DNA from: Proteiniphilum saccharofermentans
Lineage (GTDB): Bacteria > Bacteroidota > Bacteroidia > Bacteroidales > Dysgonomonadaceae
Reading direction: 5' to 3'
Length of the DNA stretch: 64,000 nt
Assembly: GCF_900095135.1 (NCBI RefSeq)
Contig: NZ_LT605205.1
Coordinates: 4,216,001 to 4,280,000 of the forward strand
Shown here in pieces: positions 52,428 through 60,860 of the stretch; the stretch's first letter is position 1; every line of letters starts with the position of its first letter. Under the pieces are notes generated by a model, which saw only the letters and a program-made list of their open reading frames with translations, did no database searches and was not told the DNA's origin. The translations under genes and the position numbers were made by a program.

Positions 52428-53083
52428 ATCTTCTGCCCGTAAGCGAGATCTCCTGCATCTCCAATACCCGGTACGATATAGGAAGACTCATTCAAATCGG
52501 GATCGATAGCCGCAGCCCAAATCGTTGTTTTATCTTCAGGAAAATTGGCCTTGCAATAATCAATTGCCTGTCTGCTGGCAATGATCGTAGCAATATGGAT
52601 TTGTGCCGGAGTTCCTTTGGTAAGCAGTGCCCTGTAGGTCAAATCCATACTACTTCCTGTTGCCAGCATAGGGTCGGCCAGGATCAAGGTTTTCCCCTCT
52701 ATCGAGGGCGATGCGATGTATTCGATATGGATGTCGAACGACTGATGGCCTGTCTCCTTGTATTTTCTGTAAGCAGATACAAAAGCATTTTCCGCCCCGT
52801 CGAAATAATTCAATATGCCATGATGGAACGGGAGTCCCGCCCTAAGGATAGTAGCAATAACAACATCCTCATCCGGAATGCTCACTTCCACCACATCAAG
52901 CGGTGTATTTACCTCAATTTTCTTATACTGGAATCCTTTACTGATTTCGTAAGCCATAATCTCACCGATACGTTCTATGTTTCGGCGGAACCGGAGCCGG
53001 TCGTTCTGAATGGTAATATCCCTTATTTCACGGATAAAAGAGTTAAGTAGAGAATTACTGTCCGAAAAGTTGTATACTTCCAT
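52424..53083 (-). CDS. upp: Uracil phosphoribosyltransferase
   Basis: 219 residues. It salvages uracil with PRPP to give UMP. The PRPP loop LILADPMLATGSSM is at about residues 130-143 and the uracil-binding C-terminus PGIGDAGDLAYG is intact. Convergent with the glycosyltransferase gene, overlapping it by 4 bp. Confidence 0.95.
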   Translation of the reverse strand: MEVYNFSDSNSLLNSFIREIRDITIQNDRLRFRRNIERIGEIMAYEISKGFQYKKIEVNTPLDVVEVSIPDEDVVIATILRAGLPFHHGILNYFDGAENAFVSAYRKYKETGHQSFDIHIEYIASPSIEGKTLILADPMLATGSSMDLTYRALLTKGTPAQIHIATIIASRQAIDYCKANFPEDKTTIWAAAIDPDLNESSYIVPGIGDAGDLAYGQKI

Positions 53084-53150
53084 TGTTATAAATTAGTTTT
53101 ATCTCTTCCAGCTTGTCACGATGTAAAACAAATATCTTCCAATTCCCGCC

Positions 53151-53212
53151 ATGACATAGCATAAGCAAACTTAACCTCTGCTCACTTGGCTTAACGGAAT
53201 AGTTCCGCAACC
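53151..53212. repeat. Interspersed repeat, copy 2
   Basis: ATGACATAGC ... CTCACTTGGCTTAACGGAAT ... AGTTCCGCAACC. It shares the CTTAAC[A/G][A/G]AATAGTT and CGCAAC blocks with 56791-56852 and more loosely resembles 34281-34341. It lies in the 370-bp gap between upp and pckA; apart from this repeat and the pckA promoter I see nothing else there. Confidence 0.5.
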
Positions 53213-53376
53213 GACTGGATGAAGTAATGATTTCCGGAAAACAAAGGTAATGATTTTCTCTGCTTAGCTAAACTTTTGATATGAATTTTTTGTTTTAAAA
53301 AAGATGTGCTGATAAAAAAACAGCCAATTAAAGAAAAATTTCTTTAATTATTTTCCTGTTTGAAAGAATTTGTATA

Positions 53377-53384
53377 TTTTTGTA
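53377..53384 (+). promoter_or_regulatory. Bacteroidota -7 box for pckA
   Basis: TATTTTTG, full match, about 70 bp before the pckA ATG. It rules out an N-terminal extension of PckA beginning at 53370. Confidence 0.55.
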
Positions 53385-53453
53385 TGCCAGTTTTTAGGTT
53401 GGTCTGCATGCAAGTTTTATTCATTCATAATATTAAACCCTAATTTTATCAAA

Positions 53454-55046
53454 ATGGCAAATTTAGATTTGAGCAAGTATGGCATTACGGGCGATTTTGA
53501 AGTCGTTCATAATCCTTCCTACGAGACGCTTTACCAGGATGAAATGAATCCGGCGAACGAAGGTTTCGAGAGAGCTAAATTAACGAAGAGCGGCGCTACT
53601 GCCGTTTATACCGGTAAATTCACCGGCCGTTCTCCCAAAGATAAATTCATCGTAGAAGATGATATCACAAGAGATACCCTGTGGTGGGATGGCACTATCA
53701 ACCGTCCTTGCACCCCGGAAGCATTCAACTATTGCAAAGGGTTGGTAGCCAACCAGCTTTCCAAAGCAAAAAAACTGTATGTAGTGGACACCTTCTGCGG
53801 CACCAACGCCGATACCCGTATGAAAGTACGCTTCGTAATGGAAGTTGCCTGGCAGGCCCACTTCGTAACCAATATGTTCATTCGTCCGTCACACTACGAA
53901 CTGGCCAACTACGGTGAGCCCGATTTCGTATGCCTCAACGGTTCAAAAGTAACCAATGACAAATGGCAGGAGCAAGGTTTGAACTCTGAAAACTTCACAT
54001 TATTCGATCTCACCCAGAGAATGCAGGTGATCGGTGGTACCTGGTACGGCGGTGAAATGAAAAAAGGTATGTTCGCCCTGATGAACTACTATCTGCCGTT
54101 GAAAGGAATTGCTTCGATGCACTGCTCTGCCAACGTAGGCGAAGATGGTGACGTAGCTATTTTCTTCGGTCTCTCCGGAACAGGAAAAACTACTTTATCT
54201 GCCGACCCGAAACGTTACCTGATTGGAGACGACGAGCATGGATGGGATGAACATGGAGTATTCAACTACGAAGGTGGTTGTTATGCAAAAGTGATCAACC
54301 TGAGCGAACAAAACGAACCGGACATCTGGCGTGCTATCCGCCGCGATGCACTTCTGGAAAACGTAACTGTAGATGATGAAGGTAATATCGATTTCGCTGA
54401 CGGTTCTACTACTGAGAACACCCGCGTTTCGTATCCTATCTACCACATCAGCAAGATCGTTCTTCCGTCACGTGCCGGTCACGCTAACAAAATCATCTAC
54501 CTGTCGGCTGACGCATTCGGCGTATTGCCTCCGGTATCTCTCCTCGACGACAACCAGGCACAGTACCACTTCCTCTGCGGATTTACTTCCAAACTGGCAG
54601 GTACCGAGCGTGGTATCACCGAGCCGCAGCCTTCATTCTCTCCTGCTTTCGGAGAAGCGTTCCTCACGCTGCATCCCACTATGTATGCAAAAACGTTGGT
54701 TGAAAAGATGAATCAGCACAACGCCAAAGCATATCTGGTAAATACCGGTTGGAACGGAACAGGAAAACGTATTTCTCTGAAAGATACTCGTGCCATCATC
54801 GATGCTATCATCGACGGTTCAATCGAAAATGCAGAAAAGGTACACATCCCGATCATGAACCTGACGGCTCCTGCAAAACTGGAAGGTGTTTCTGACATCC
54901 TCGACCCGCGTAATACTTACGCCGACAAGAGTGAGTGGGAAGCCAAAGCCAAGAAACTGGCCGCCATGTATATCGAAAACTTCAAGCAATATTGCGACAA
55001 CGATGCTGCCATAGCATTGATCCCTTCAGGACCGCAATTAGACTAA
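53454..55046 (+). CDS. pckA: Phosphoenolpyruvate carboxykinase (ATP)
   Basis: 530 residues. It interconverts oxaloacetate and phosphoenolpyruvate with ATP/ADP; in fermenting Bacteroidales it often works in the CO2-fixing direction toward fumarate. The kinase-1a motif [14 protein letters not shown], the metal-binding [10 protein letters not shown] and the substrate motif RSPKDKFIV are intact. Codon choice is noticeably C-rich at third positions compared with neighbours, as in a highly expressed gene. It has its own promoter and a strong terminator. Confidence 0.98.
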   Translation: MANLDLSKYGITGDFEVVHNPSYETLYQDEMNPANEGFERAKLTKSGATAVYTGKFTGRSPKDKFIVEDDITRDTLWWDGTINRPCTPEAFNYCKGLVANQLSKAKKLYVVDTFCGTNADTRMKVRFVMEVAWQAHFVTNMFIRPSHYELANYGEPDFVCLNGSKVTNDKWQEQGLNSENFTLFDLTQRMQVIGGTWYGGEMKKGMFALMNYYLPLKGIASMHCSANVGEDGDVAIFFGLSGTGKTTLSADPKRYLIGDDEHGWDEHGVFNYEGGCYAKVINLSEQNEPDIWRAIRRDALLENVTVDDEGNIDFADGSTTENTRVSYPIYHISKIVLPSRAGHANKIIYLSADAFGVLPPVSLLDDNQAQYHFLCGFTSKLAGTERGITEPQPSFSPAFGEAFLTLHPTMYAKTLVEKMNQHNAKAYLVNTGWNGTGKRISLKDTRAIIDAIIDGSIENAEKVHIPIMNLTAPAKLEGVSDILDPRNTYADKSEWEAKAKKLAAMYIENFKQYCDNDAAIALIPSGPQLD

Positions 55047-55105
55047 TAAGTTAGAAATTTGCTTAACGGTTAGTTTTCACAACGAATTCGTTGAGCATTA
55101 TCCAT

Positions 55106-55140
55106 AAAAAACCCGCTTCGCAGATATGAGGCGGGTTTTT
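55106..55140 (+). terminator. Intrinsic terminator after pckA
   Basis: AAAAACCCGC and GCGGGTTTTT pair around a 15-base loop, followed by ATTTTT. It lies 60 bp after the stop and can also serve the convergent DUF1080 gene. Confidence 0.85.
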
Positions 55141-55190
55141 ATTTTTACAGTAATCCATCACCGTTGAGGCCATGGAAGGGCTGTATATAT

Positions 55191-55985
55191 TTATTCCTCC
55201 AGCAACATAATCTCTACTTTACGAAAATCGATAGGATGTCCTTCGCTCTGCAGGGAGATAGTGCCACCGCTCAGCATTTTGTTACCACCATTCAGCTCAA
55301 CCAATTTGGCATAGGTTGCATCCCGTTCATCCAATTGTGGTTGCGAGTATTGAAGCACGGTATCGCCATTGATGATATGCCTTATCACTTCATTGCCCCT
55401 CACCTCTACTTCTGCGGTAAACCACTCTTCACCATAAAAATAATCGGTAGATGAGTTGATGCAATGATCCAGGGTCAACTTTCCATCCATCACGATATTG
55501 GTTCCGGGAGTACACACATTCATGTTGGTACGCTCCACCAGGGAATCGCTGCCAAGTAACTGCACCTCGATGGAAGTGGGAAAATCCTGATCTTTGTCCA
55601 TCGATTCAGGTGTCTGTCCATGAATCATAATCCCGCTGTTCTTATATGCCCAGCCGGGCGCACCGGGGCATTGGTCACCTACAATACGGTATTCCACACG
55701 GAGTCTGTAGTGTGAGAATTGATCTTTGTAGAACAGATGTCCGAAGCGGTTATCAAATGAATCATACGCCTCGTAGCGCACTTTAATTATCCCATCTTCT
55801 ACCCGGAATGTATTTCCAAAATTATCTCCCATTTCATATCCGGTAATTTTCAGAGTCCATCCGGTCATATCTTTACCGTTAAAGAGCTGTACCCATTCAG
55901 CTTCGCCCGTCCTTTTCCCGTTACAGGAAACCAGAAATGCAATTGAAATAACACTAAAAAAAATGAATAATTTGCTATACTTCAT
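55191..55985 (-). CDS. DUF1080 (3-keto-disaccharide hydrolase-type) lipoprotein
   Basis: 264 residues with a lipobox (FLVSC). The DUF1080 concanavalin-like fold fills the rest: WVQLFNGKDMTGWTLKITGYE, DQFSHYRLRVEYR and KNSGIMIHGQTPESM are family segments. Members hydrolyse 3-keto glucosides or bind glycans. It stands alone, convergent with pckA, so the context gives no further hint of its substrate. Confidence 0.85.
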   Translation of the reverse strand: MKYSKLFIFFSVISIAFLVSCNGKRTGEAEWVQLFNGKDMTGWTLKITGYEMGDNFGNTFRVEDGIIKVRYEAYDSFDNRFGHLFYKDQFSHYRLRVEYRIVGDQCPGAPGWAYKNSGIMIHGQTPESMDKDQDFPTSIEVQLLGSDSLVERTNMNVCTPGTNIVMDGKLTLDHCINSSTDYFYGEEWFTAEVEVRGNEVIRHIINGDTVLQYSQPQLDERDATYAKLVELNGGNKMLSGGTISLQSEGHPIDFRKVEIMLLEE

Positions 55986-56148
55986 GATTGTGAGCGGTTT
56001 AAATAAACATTTTCTTTTTCCCTTCGCACCTCACCAAAATTCAAACAAATTTGTTTTTGGCTTCGGTTTGTCGTCAGTTGTTTTACCGAGCGTAAAAAAT
56101 GTTTAATGTCATTGAATAATAAGGAGCAAAGATAATCATTTTTTAACT

Positions 56149-56724
56149 TTACACCTCTAAAATACCGCGAAATCCTCTGGCTGCATAATAAGACTCGGCA
56201 CCATTATGATAGATAAAGACCCGTCCATACCGTCGGTCCCCAAATAATCCACCGCCCAACTTCCTGACATCCTGAGGCGCCACGATCCAGCTTGAGGTTT
56301 TGGTATCGAACTCACCTAACCGCTGCAAGGCATGGTACTGCTCCTCTGTCAGCAACGCTATTCCCATCTCGGAAGCCATCCCGATGGCACTGTGCCGGGG
56401 TTTATGCTCTTTTCTTGATGCCAGCGCCTCGGGATCATAGCATACACTCCTTCGGCCTTTAGGACTTTCAGGCGAACAATCACAAAAGATGTACTTGTCA
56501 AGCTGTTTGTCATATCCTATCACATCGGGTTCTCCTCCGGTCTCCTCCATCTCGTTGAGTGACCACAACTTTTCCGGATACTCTTCAAACCGGCTTTGTA
56601 TCTTGCTAAAGTCAAGGCCTTCGTGCCGATTCATATTCTTCTCAAACCGGCTTCGCAAGGTAGCCAGCAACGCGTTCGCCTGTTCTTCCGGCAACACATT
56701 CTTATCTTGTATCTTATTTCCCAT
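56149..56724 (-). CDS. DUF4256 family protein
   Basis: 191 residues, no signal peptide, full family length. Conserved parts include RFEKNMNRHEGLDFSKIQSR, SLNEMEETGGEPDVIGYD, FCDCSPESPKGRRSVCYD and the C-terminal YYAARGFRG. It is a cytoplasmic protein of unknown function found widely in bacteria. It is monocistronic. Confidence 0.85.
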   Translation of the reverse strand: MGNKIQDKNVLPEEQANALLATLRSRFEKNMNRHEGLDFSKIQSRFEEYPEKLWSLNEMEETGGEPDVIGYDKQLDKYIFCDCSPESPKGRRSVCYDPEALASRKEHKPRHSAIGMASEMGIALLTEEQYHALQRLGEFDTKTSSWIVAPQDVRKLGGGLFGDRRYGRVFIYHNGAESYYAARGFRGILEV

Positions 56725-56790
56725 AAAGTTTATATTGATTGTTCAATTACATTAGACATTTTGAGTCACCTTCGCTCCTCGATTGTTAAT

Positions 56791-56852
56791 TCTACGTTCG
56801 GCAAAGTAAATAAATTCACTTTGCGCTTACTTAACAAAATAGTTCTCGCAAC
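56791..56852. repeat. Interspersed repeat, copy 3 (diverged)
   Basis: TCTACGTTCGGCAAAG ... GCGCTTACTTAACAAAATAG ... TTCTCGCAAC. The last part matches the copy at 53151-53212 closely. Confidence 0.45.
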
Positions 56853-56876
56853 GGCATATTCAAGTAAACTTAGTTG

Positions 56877-56942
56877 TTTTCTACACTCGACATAGTCAAA
56901 ACAAGTTTGTCTTCTGCTCGTATTGCTTAACGAAATAGCTTT
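56877..56942. repeat. Interspersed repeat, copy 4
   Basis: TTTTCTACACTCGACATAGT ... CTTCTGCTCGTATTGCTTAA ... CGAAATAGC. It is the closest match to copy 1 at 34281-34341 and lies 24 bp after copy 3 in the same orientation. Confidence 0.55.
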
Positions 56943-57411
56943 ATTCGTCTTTTTGAAGGTCTCACCGATATCTTACTGTAATTGAGAGACTCTATCATTC
57001 AGATTTAAACAATTCAGCCGGTGATTAAGTTTTAATACTCCATTATTAATCGTTTTATCGATTTTATTTTATTATTTTTTCAAGTTTCGCAAGACCTCGG
57101 CTTTAGTTGTACACATCTCAAATCCACACATAAAAATTGAGTTATTTTTTATTTTAATAACATTATTAAAGTAAATTTCTAATCAAAAGTATCACTTATC
57201 GATTTTTTTATATACCACCTCTCCATATACTATAAATATCTGGTTTTAAATCTATTTAGCTTTTAGTCCTGAACAGGCTAAGGTATGGTAATTCTTCTGC
57301 GTCCTGTTGGAGCGAAAAAATTTACGAAACAATCGTACGGTTTAACTTAAAAATCGATAGAAAACATCGATTAAAAAATCGTAAATAAAATCTTATTCAA
57401 ATATTTATTGC

Positions 57412-57419
57412 TACTTTTG
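57412..57419 (+). promoter_or_regulatory. Bacteroidota -7 box for the M23-bactofilin pair
   Basis: TACTTTTG, a full match, 165 bp before the ATG at 57585. It gives a leader that contains the 15-bp inverted repeat. Confidence 0.55.
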
Positions 57420-57445
57420 TTTGACTGTCAGGTAATTTTTTTAAT

Positions 57446-57487
57446 AACCTTAATACCGTGCAATAAAATAATCACGGTATTAAGGTT
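57446..57487. repeat. Perfect 15-bp inverted repeat in the M23 leader
   Basis: AACCTTAATACCGTG (57446-57460) and CACGGTATTAAGGTT (57473-57487) pair perfectly around a 12-base loop. There is no T-tract after it, so it is more likely an operator or regulatory RNA hairpin than a terminator. Confidence 0.85.
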
Positions 57488-57584
57488 GAACACAATCCGA
57501 TCATAATCAATACGTTTAAATATAGATAAATATTTTTACCGGATTGTTTTGCCGTAATTTACTTAAAACTGGTAAAGTTTAGCA

Positions 57585-58424
57585 ATGAAACATAAGACCT
57601 CAGTTCTAATTGTTAATTCCAGGGAGAAGACAAGCAAAGTCCGTCAGGTACCCACCCACATCATTGTCCACTGGCGGAAATACGCGGCATTTCTCTCATT
57701 GCTTATCATCTCCTTTATCCTGGTTTCCGGTTTTCTGATCTATCAGAACACCAGTCGGGTTTATAAGGAAAGGCTGGACAGAGCCAATTATATCCGGAAC
57801 CGGATCGATCTTCACAAGGCTCTCACCGCTTTTGCGTCCATTGATTCGGGGATGTATCGCATCAACTCATTCCTTCAGGACAGGGGGTTGGAAAAGTTGA
57901 AAATGGACAATATGGGGGGAATAAGCACTGAATTTGACATCACAAATATCAATGAATTTGCCGATTTTTATCAAAAGCAGGTATTGGGGTTGGAGGAAAC
58001 ATTAAACTCGGTACCGATAGGCAAACCATTTGACGGAAAAATAACTTCAGAATATGGGTATCGCCGTAACCCGTTCACAGGAAGAAATACGGAGTTTCAT
58101 GGCGGCATAGATTTTAAAGGCCAGGTGGGAGACAGCATTAAAACCACGGGTTGCGGGATAGTTACTTTTGCCGGATATAAAGGCGGATACGGGAGATGCG
58201 TGATCATTGAACACGATAAAAATCTCCAAACGCTGTACGCACACCTCTGGCAGATCCATGTGAAGAAAGGTGATTATGTGCAGAGCGGACAATTTATCGG
58301 ATTGATGGGCAGTTCCGGGAGGAGTACGGGCTCACATTTACATTATGAAATTATTTATAACAGGAAGAGAATCAACCCTAAAAAATACATAAGTATTGAT
58401 GATGAGGAAGAAATTTATGGCTAA
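57585..58424 (+). CDS. M23-family peptidoglycan endopeptidase
   Basis: 279 residues. One membrane helix near the N-terminus (about 30-52: YAAFLSLLIISFILVSGFLI), a coiled-coil stretch (about 58-150) and a C-terminal LytM domain with the zinc ligands in EFHGGIDFKG and HLHYE. It probably cuts peptidoglycan cross-links in the periplasm while anchored in the inner membrane. It overlaps the bactofilin start by 8 bp, a pairing (M23 plus bactofilin) linked to cell-shape control in other bacteria. Confidence 0.92.
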   Translation: MKHKTSVLIVNSREKTSKVRQVPTHIIVHWRKYAAFLSLLIISFILVSGFLIYQNTSRVYKERLDRANYIRNRIDLHKALTAFASIDSGMYRINSFLQDRGLEKLKMDNMGGISTEFDITNINEFADFYQKQVLGLEETLNSVPIGKPFDGKITSEYGYRRNPFTGRNTEFHGGIDFKGQVGDSIKTTGCGIVTFAGYKGGYGRCVIIEHDKNLQTLYAHLWQIHVKKGDYVQSGQFIGLMGSSGRSTGSHLHYEIIYNRKRINPKKYISIDDEEEIYG

Positions 58425-58857
58425 AGAAGAAAGAAAAAAGGATATCGGGGTTTCAAAGTTGGATTCCCTGCCTATCACCACTGTAGTAGGTAACGATATG
58501 AGTTTCAAAGGGGATATTCACGGAGACGGCATTGTCCGGATCGACGGCAAAGTGGAAGGAAACATATCGTCAAAACAAGGCATCATCCTGGGGGAAAAAG
58601 CAAATGTGGAAGGTTCTTTGGAAAGCGACAATGTCATTATCTTTGGACACATCAAAGGTTCTATCAAAAGCAAAGAACTTATTTTAAAAACTACCGGATC
58701 GGTTCAAGGCGATATCGTTTCCGATTTTTTGGAAGTAGAAATGGGCAGCAAGTACGATGGATCCCTGAAAATCGGACAACGCGAAATACACGACGATACC
58801 AAACAGGGCAAAGTAAAAGTAGCTCCGCCGGGAATCGAACCCGGATCTACGGTTTAG
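58417..58857 (+). CDS. Bactofilin (polymer-forming cytoskeletal protein)
   Basis: 146 residues. The central beta-helix (about 25-120) shows the repeating bactofilin pattern: TVVGNDMSFKGDIHGDGIVRIDG, KVEGNISSKQGIILGEKANVEG and GHIKGSIKSKELILKTTG. It forms filaments that position cell-wall enzymes, fitting the M23 gene it overlaps. The ATG at 58417 is preferred to an upstream one inside the peptidase gene. The last 12 residues (APPGIEPGSTV region) are read from DNA that is also the antisense of tRNA-Arg, with the stop codon inside the anticodon loop. Confidence 0.88.
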   Translation: MAKEERKKDIGVSKLDSLPITTVVGNDMSFKGDIHGDGIVRIDGKVEGNISSKQGIILGEKANVEGSLESDNVIIFGHIKGSIKSKELILKTTGSVQGDIVSDFLEVEMGSKYDGSLKIGQREIHDDTKQGKVKVAPPGIEPGSTV

Positions 58858-58891
58858 GAAACCGCTATTCTATCCATTGAACTACAGAGCC
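58820..58891 (-). tRNA. tRNA-Arg (CCU anticodon)
   Basis: 72 nt. All arms fold: acceptor GGCTCTG/CGGAGCT, D-stem GTTC/GAAT, anticodon stem GCGGT/ACCGT with loop TTCCTAA (anticodon CCT), a 4-base variable loop, and T-stem CCGGG/CCCGG with loop TTCGATT. The discriminator is A and CCA is not encoded. It reads AGG codons. Its 3' 38 bp overlap the end of the bactofilin frame on the other strand. Confidence 0.96.
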
Positions 58892-58902
58892 GAATAGAAA
58901 TG

Positions 58903-58933
58903 CAAAAATAATATTTTTCCCGTTATCTACAAA
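58903..58933 (-). promoter_or_regulatory. Promoter of tRNA-Arg
   Basis: Minus strand TTTG (58930-58933), a 19-bp spacer and TATTTTTG (58903-58910), 11 bp before the mature tRNA 5' end. The left edge of IS30 copy B is 12 bp upstream of the TTTG. Confidence 0.7.
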
Positions 58934-58952
58934 AGAAAGAGGAACCGTAGAT

Positions 58953-59933
58953 TCAACTCGCAAATGCAATTTTATTTTCCAAAGATGCAAAAAATAATTG
59001 AGCCGGTGTTTTATAGTTCAATTTTTTTCTTGGTCTTCGGTTTAATTTGTATTGTATCTCCTTCACTTTTTCACTATTAACATCATTAAAGTCAGTTCCT
59101 TTCGGGATGTATTGGCGTACGAGTTTATTGGTGTATTCGTTCAATCCTCTTTCCCAGGAACTGTATGGATTGGCAAAGTAAAAATCAATATCCAAAGCGC
59201 TTGCAATGGCTTTGTGTTCTGCAAACTCCTTGCCGTTATCGGATGTTATGGTGTGAATCTTTCCTTTATAAGGCATTAACAGACGGATGACAGTCTCCTT
59301 TACTGCCTCGGCATTCTTCCCCTTTTCCAATTTTTCCATTAGCACAAACGCCTTGGTTCGCTCCACGATGGTTAAGATGGCACCCTTGCCGTCTTTGCCG
59401 ATTACGGTATCGATTTCCAAATCTCCAAATCGTTTTTTCTGGTCTACGATTGCCGGTCGGTGTTCAATCCCCACCCTGTCTTTAATGTGTACCCGGGTAT
59501 CCGATACCGGGCGTCTTCTGTGCTTGAGCTTGTGGCGTAAGAAAGTGTATAAATCTCCTCCTTGCGCCTTGTCTTTGCGAATGTGCTGATAAATCCTTTC
59601 CACGCTTACCATCTCAATGCCGTTGACTTTGCAATAGCCGTTAATCTGTTCGGGAGACCACTGTTCTTCCCGTAGTTTTTTGTCAATGAACCGCTGCATG
59701 GATGAACTGAAGCTACGCTTGCGCTTGAAGCGTTCCTTGCGTTCATCGGCAAGCATTTGAGCGCGAGCCGCAGAATACTTCCCACGCTTGGCTTTATTGC
59801 GGGACAACTCCCGACTTATGGTTGATTCCGATACTCCTACAATCCCTGCAATCTGTTTTTGTGTACTTCCCCTTTGAAGTAGAGCTGATATTTGGTATCT
59901 TCGCTCTACGGTCAATTGTTTAAATTTTTTCAT
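58953..59933 (-). CDS. IS30-family transposase (copy B)
   Basis: 326 residues from the ATG at 59933, which gives the same MKKFKQLTVERRYQI-type start as copy A. Helix-turn-helix (KQIAGIVGVSESTISRELSRN), then the DDE residues in GDLEIDTVIGK (D), TSDNGKEFAEH (D) and WERGLNEYTNKLVRQYIPKG (E). It appears complete. The last codons (KIAFAS) are encoded by the terminal inverted repeat. Confidence 0.95.
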   Translation of the reverse strand: MKKFKQLTVERRYQISALLQRGSTQKQIAGIVGVSESTISRELSRNKAKRGKYSAARAQMLADERKERFKRKRSFSSSMQRFIDKKLREEQWSPEQINGYCKVNGIEMVSVERIYQHIRKDKAQGGDLYTFLRHKLKHRRRPVSDTRVHIKDRVGIEHRPAIVDQKKRFGDLEIDTVIGKDGKGAILTIVERTKAFVLMEKLEKGKNAEAVKETVIRLLMPYKGKIHTITSDNGKEFAEHKAIASALDIDFYFANPYSSWERGLNEYTNKLVRQYIPKGTDFNDVNSEKVKEIQYKLNRRPRKKLNYKTPAQLFFASLENKIAFAS

Positions 59934-59964
59934 AATACAACTATTATAAACATTTTGGCCAACT

Positions 59965-59998
59965 TTCCCAAGGGAACGCGTTCCCTTGGGAATCTTTT
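59965..59998 (+). terminator. 28-bp perfect palindrome with T-run inside IS30 copy B
   Basis: TTCCCAAGGGAACG followed directly by CGTTCCCTTGGGAA (59965-59992), then TCTTTTT. On the plus strand it has the form of an intrinsic terminator; on the minus strand it stands in the leader of the transposase and could block outside transcription. Confidence 0.7.
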
Positions 59999-60136
59999 TG
60001 ACCATTAATAAATGATATTTAGTTGCATTTACTAATTGAATTTACGAACGAGAAAAAATATTTGCATCTCACGCCGACAAACAATTTCCTTTTTAAGTTG
60101 TTATTCAATAGATCAAAATTGAATATCACAAAAATT

Positions 60137-60637
60137 ATGAATAAAATAGCGATTCTATACGGTTCATCGGGTGGGAACGCAGAATCTGTGGCAAGGCAGG
60201 TGCAGGACCTGTTCGACGGAAATGCCGACTTATATAATGTGGAGTATGTTTCCATCGATGAAATAAAAGATTATCCTTATTTTGTGGTAGGGACTTCCAC
60301 TACGGGGATAGGAGATCTGCAGGACGACTGGGACGGATTTCTCCCTAGTTTTGCCGGAATGGATTTCACCGGAAAAAAGGTAGCCATCTTCGCACTAGGC
60401 GACAGCGCTTCTTACTCGACCAGTTTTGCAGAATCGATGAAAGTGGTCTACGACGAATTAAGCGATAAAGCCGAAATTGTTGGCCGGGTTCCGGATGAAG
60501 GGTATACCTACGACGAGTCTACCGCCGTAATCGACGGTTTGTGGGTAGGACTTCCCATCGATGAGGATAACGAGTACGATATGACTGAAGAACGCCTCGC
60601 CAAGTGGGTCGAAACTTTGAAAGAAGAATTCGTGTAA
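60137..60637 (+). CDS. fldA: Flavodoxin
   Basis: 166 residues. It carries electrons on FMN. The phosphate-binding loop ILYGSSGGNAES is at the N-terminus (the usual T/S-rich flavodoxin loop), the first FMN-stacking region is TTGIGDLQDDWDGF with the conserved Trp, and the second is FALGDSASYSTSF. The ATG at 60137 is chosen because an earlier in-frame start would lie in the IS element's inverted repeat. No promoter box is obvious in the 90 bp left between the IS and the ATG. Confidence 0.93.
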   Translation: MNKIAILYGSSGGNAESVARQVQDLFDGNADLYNVEYVSIDEIKDYPYFVVGTSTTGIGDLQDDWDGFLPSFAGMDFTGKKVAIFALGDSASYSTSFAESMKVVYDELSDKAEIVGRVPDEGYTYDESTAVIDGLWVGLPIDEDNEYDMTEERLAKWVETLKEEFV

Positions 60638-60721
60638 TGGGGGATATTCCATCGTGATTAATTATTGAATAACCTTGAATAAATTTTCAATAAAAGGAGC
60701 TGGTTGAGAGATTAAATTGCA

Positions 60722-60729
60722 TATATTTG
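60722..60729 (+). promoter_or_regulatory. Bacteroidota -7 box upstream of the 326-residue protein
   Basis: TATATTTG, a full match, about 132 bp before the ATG at 60861. Confidence 0.45.
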
Positions 60730-60860
60730 TGTGACGATTGAGGAACGGCCTTCTTAAGGAAACGGTTGTGGTGCGTAATAACACGACAGTCAGAAAGTTG
60801 ACGGGCAAGGTAGTCCTGAACAACAATTCATGCAATTGAAGTGAAAAACAAATAATCATA

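Larger units (their letters stand above)
56725..57584. other. 860-bp A/T-rich non-coding region
   Basis: No supported gene. It holds two copies of the interspersed repeat (56791-56852, 56877-56942), several ATCGAT-containing runs near 57350-57380, a perfect -7 box (57412-57419) and a perfect 15-bp inverted repeat (57446-57487) leading into the M23 gene. A small RNA gene cannot be excluded. Confidence 0.6.
58946..60046 (-). mobile_element. IS30-family insertion sequence, copy B
   Basis: 1101 bp with 25-bp terminal inverted repeats (58946-58970 and 60022-60046) that match in 20 of 25 positions; the core is AAATGCAA. It is flanked by a 3-bp duplication AAC (58943-58945 and 60047-60049). It carries one transposase on the minus strand whose stop codon lies inside the left repeat. 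A 28-bp perfect palindrome with a following T-run stands between the transposase start and the right end. It inserted between tRNA-Arg and the flavodoxin gene. Confidence 0.93.

Noticed and set aside
53370-53453. N-terminal extension of PckA beginning at 53370
   Set aside because: It covers the -7 box and adds a hydrophobic lead not seen in a cytoplasmic PckA; the ATG at 53454 gives the family N-terminus.
56043-56056. 14-bp palindrome AAACAAATTTGTTT as an operator
   Set aside because: A/T-rich, in a low-complexity stretch and not repeated elsewhere; chance is a sufficient explanation.
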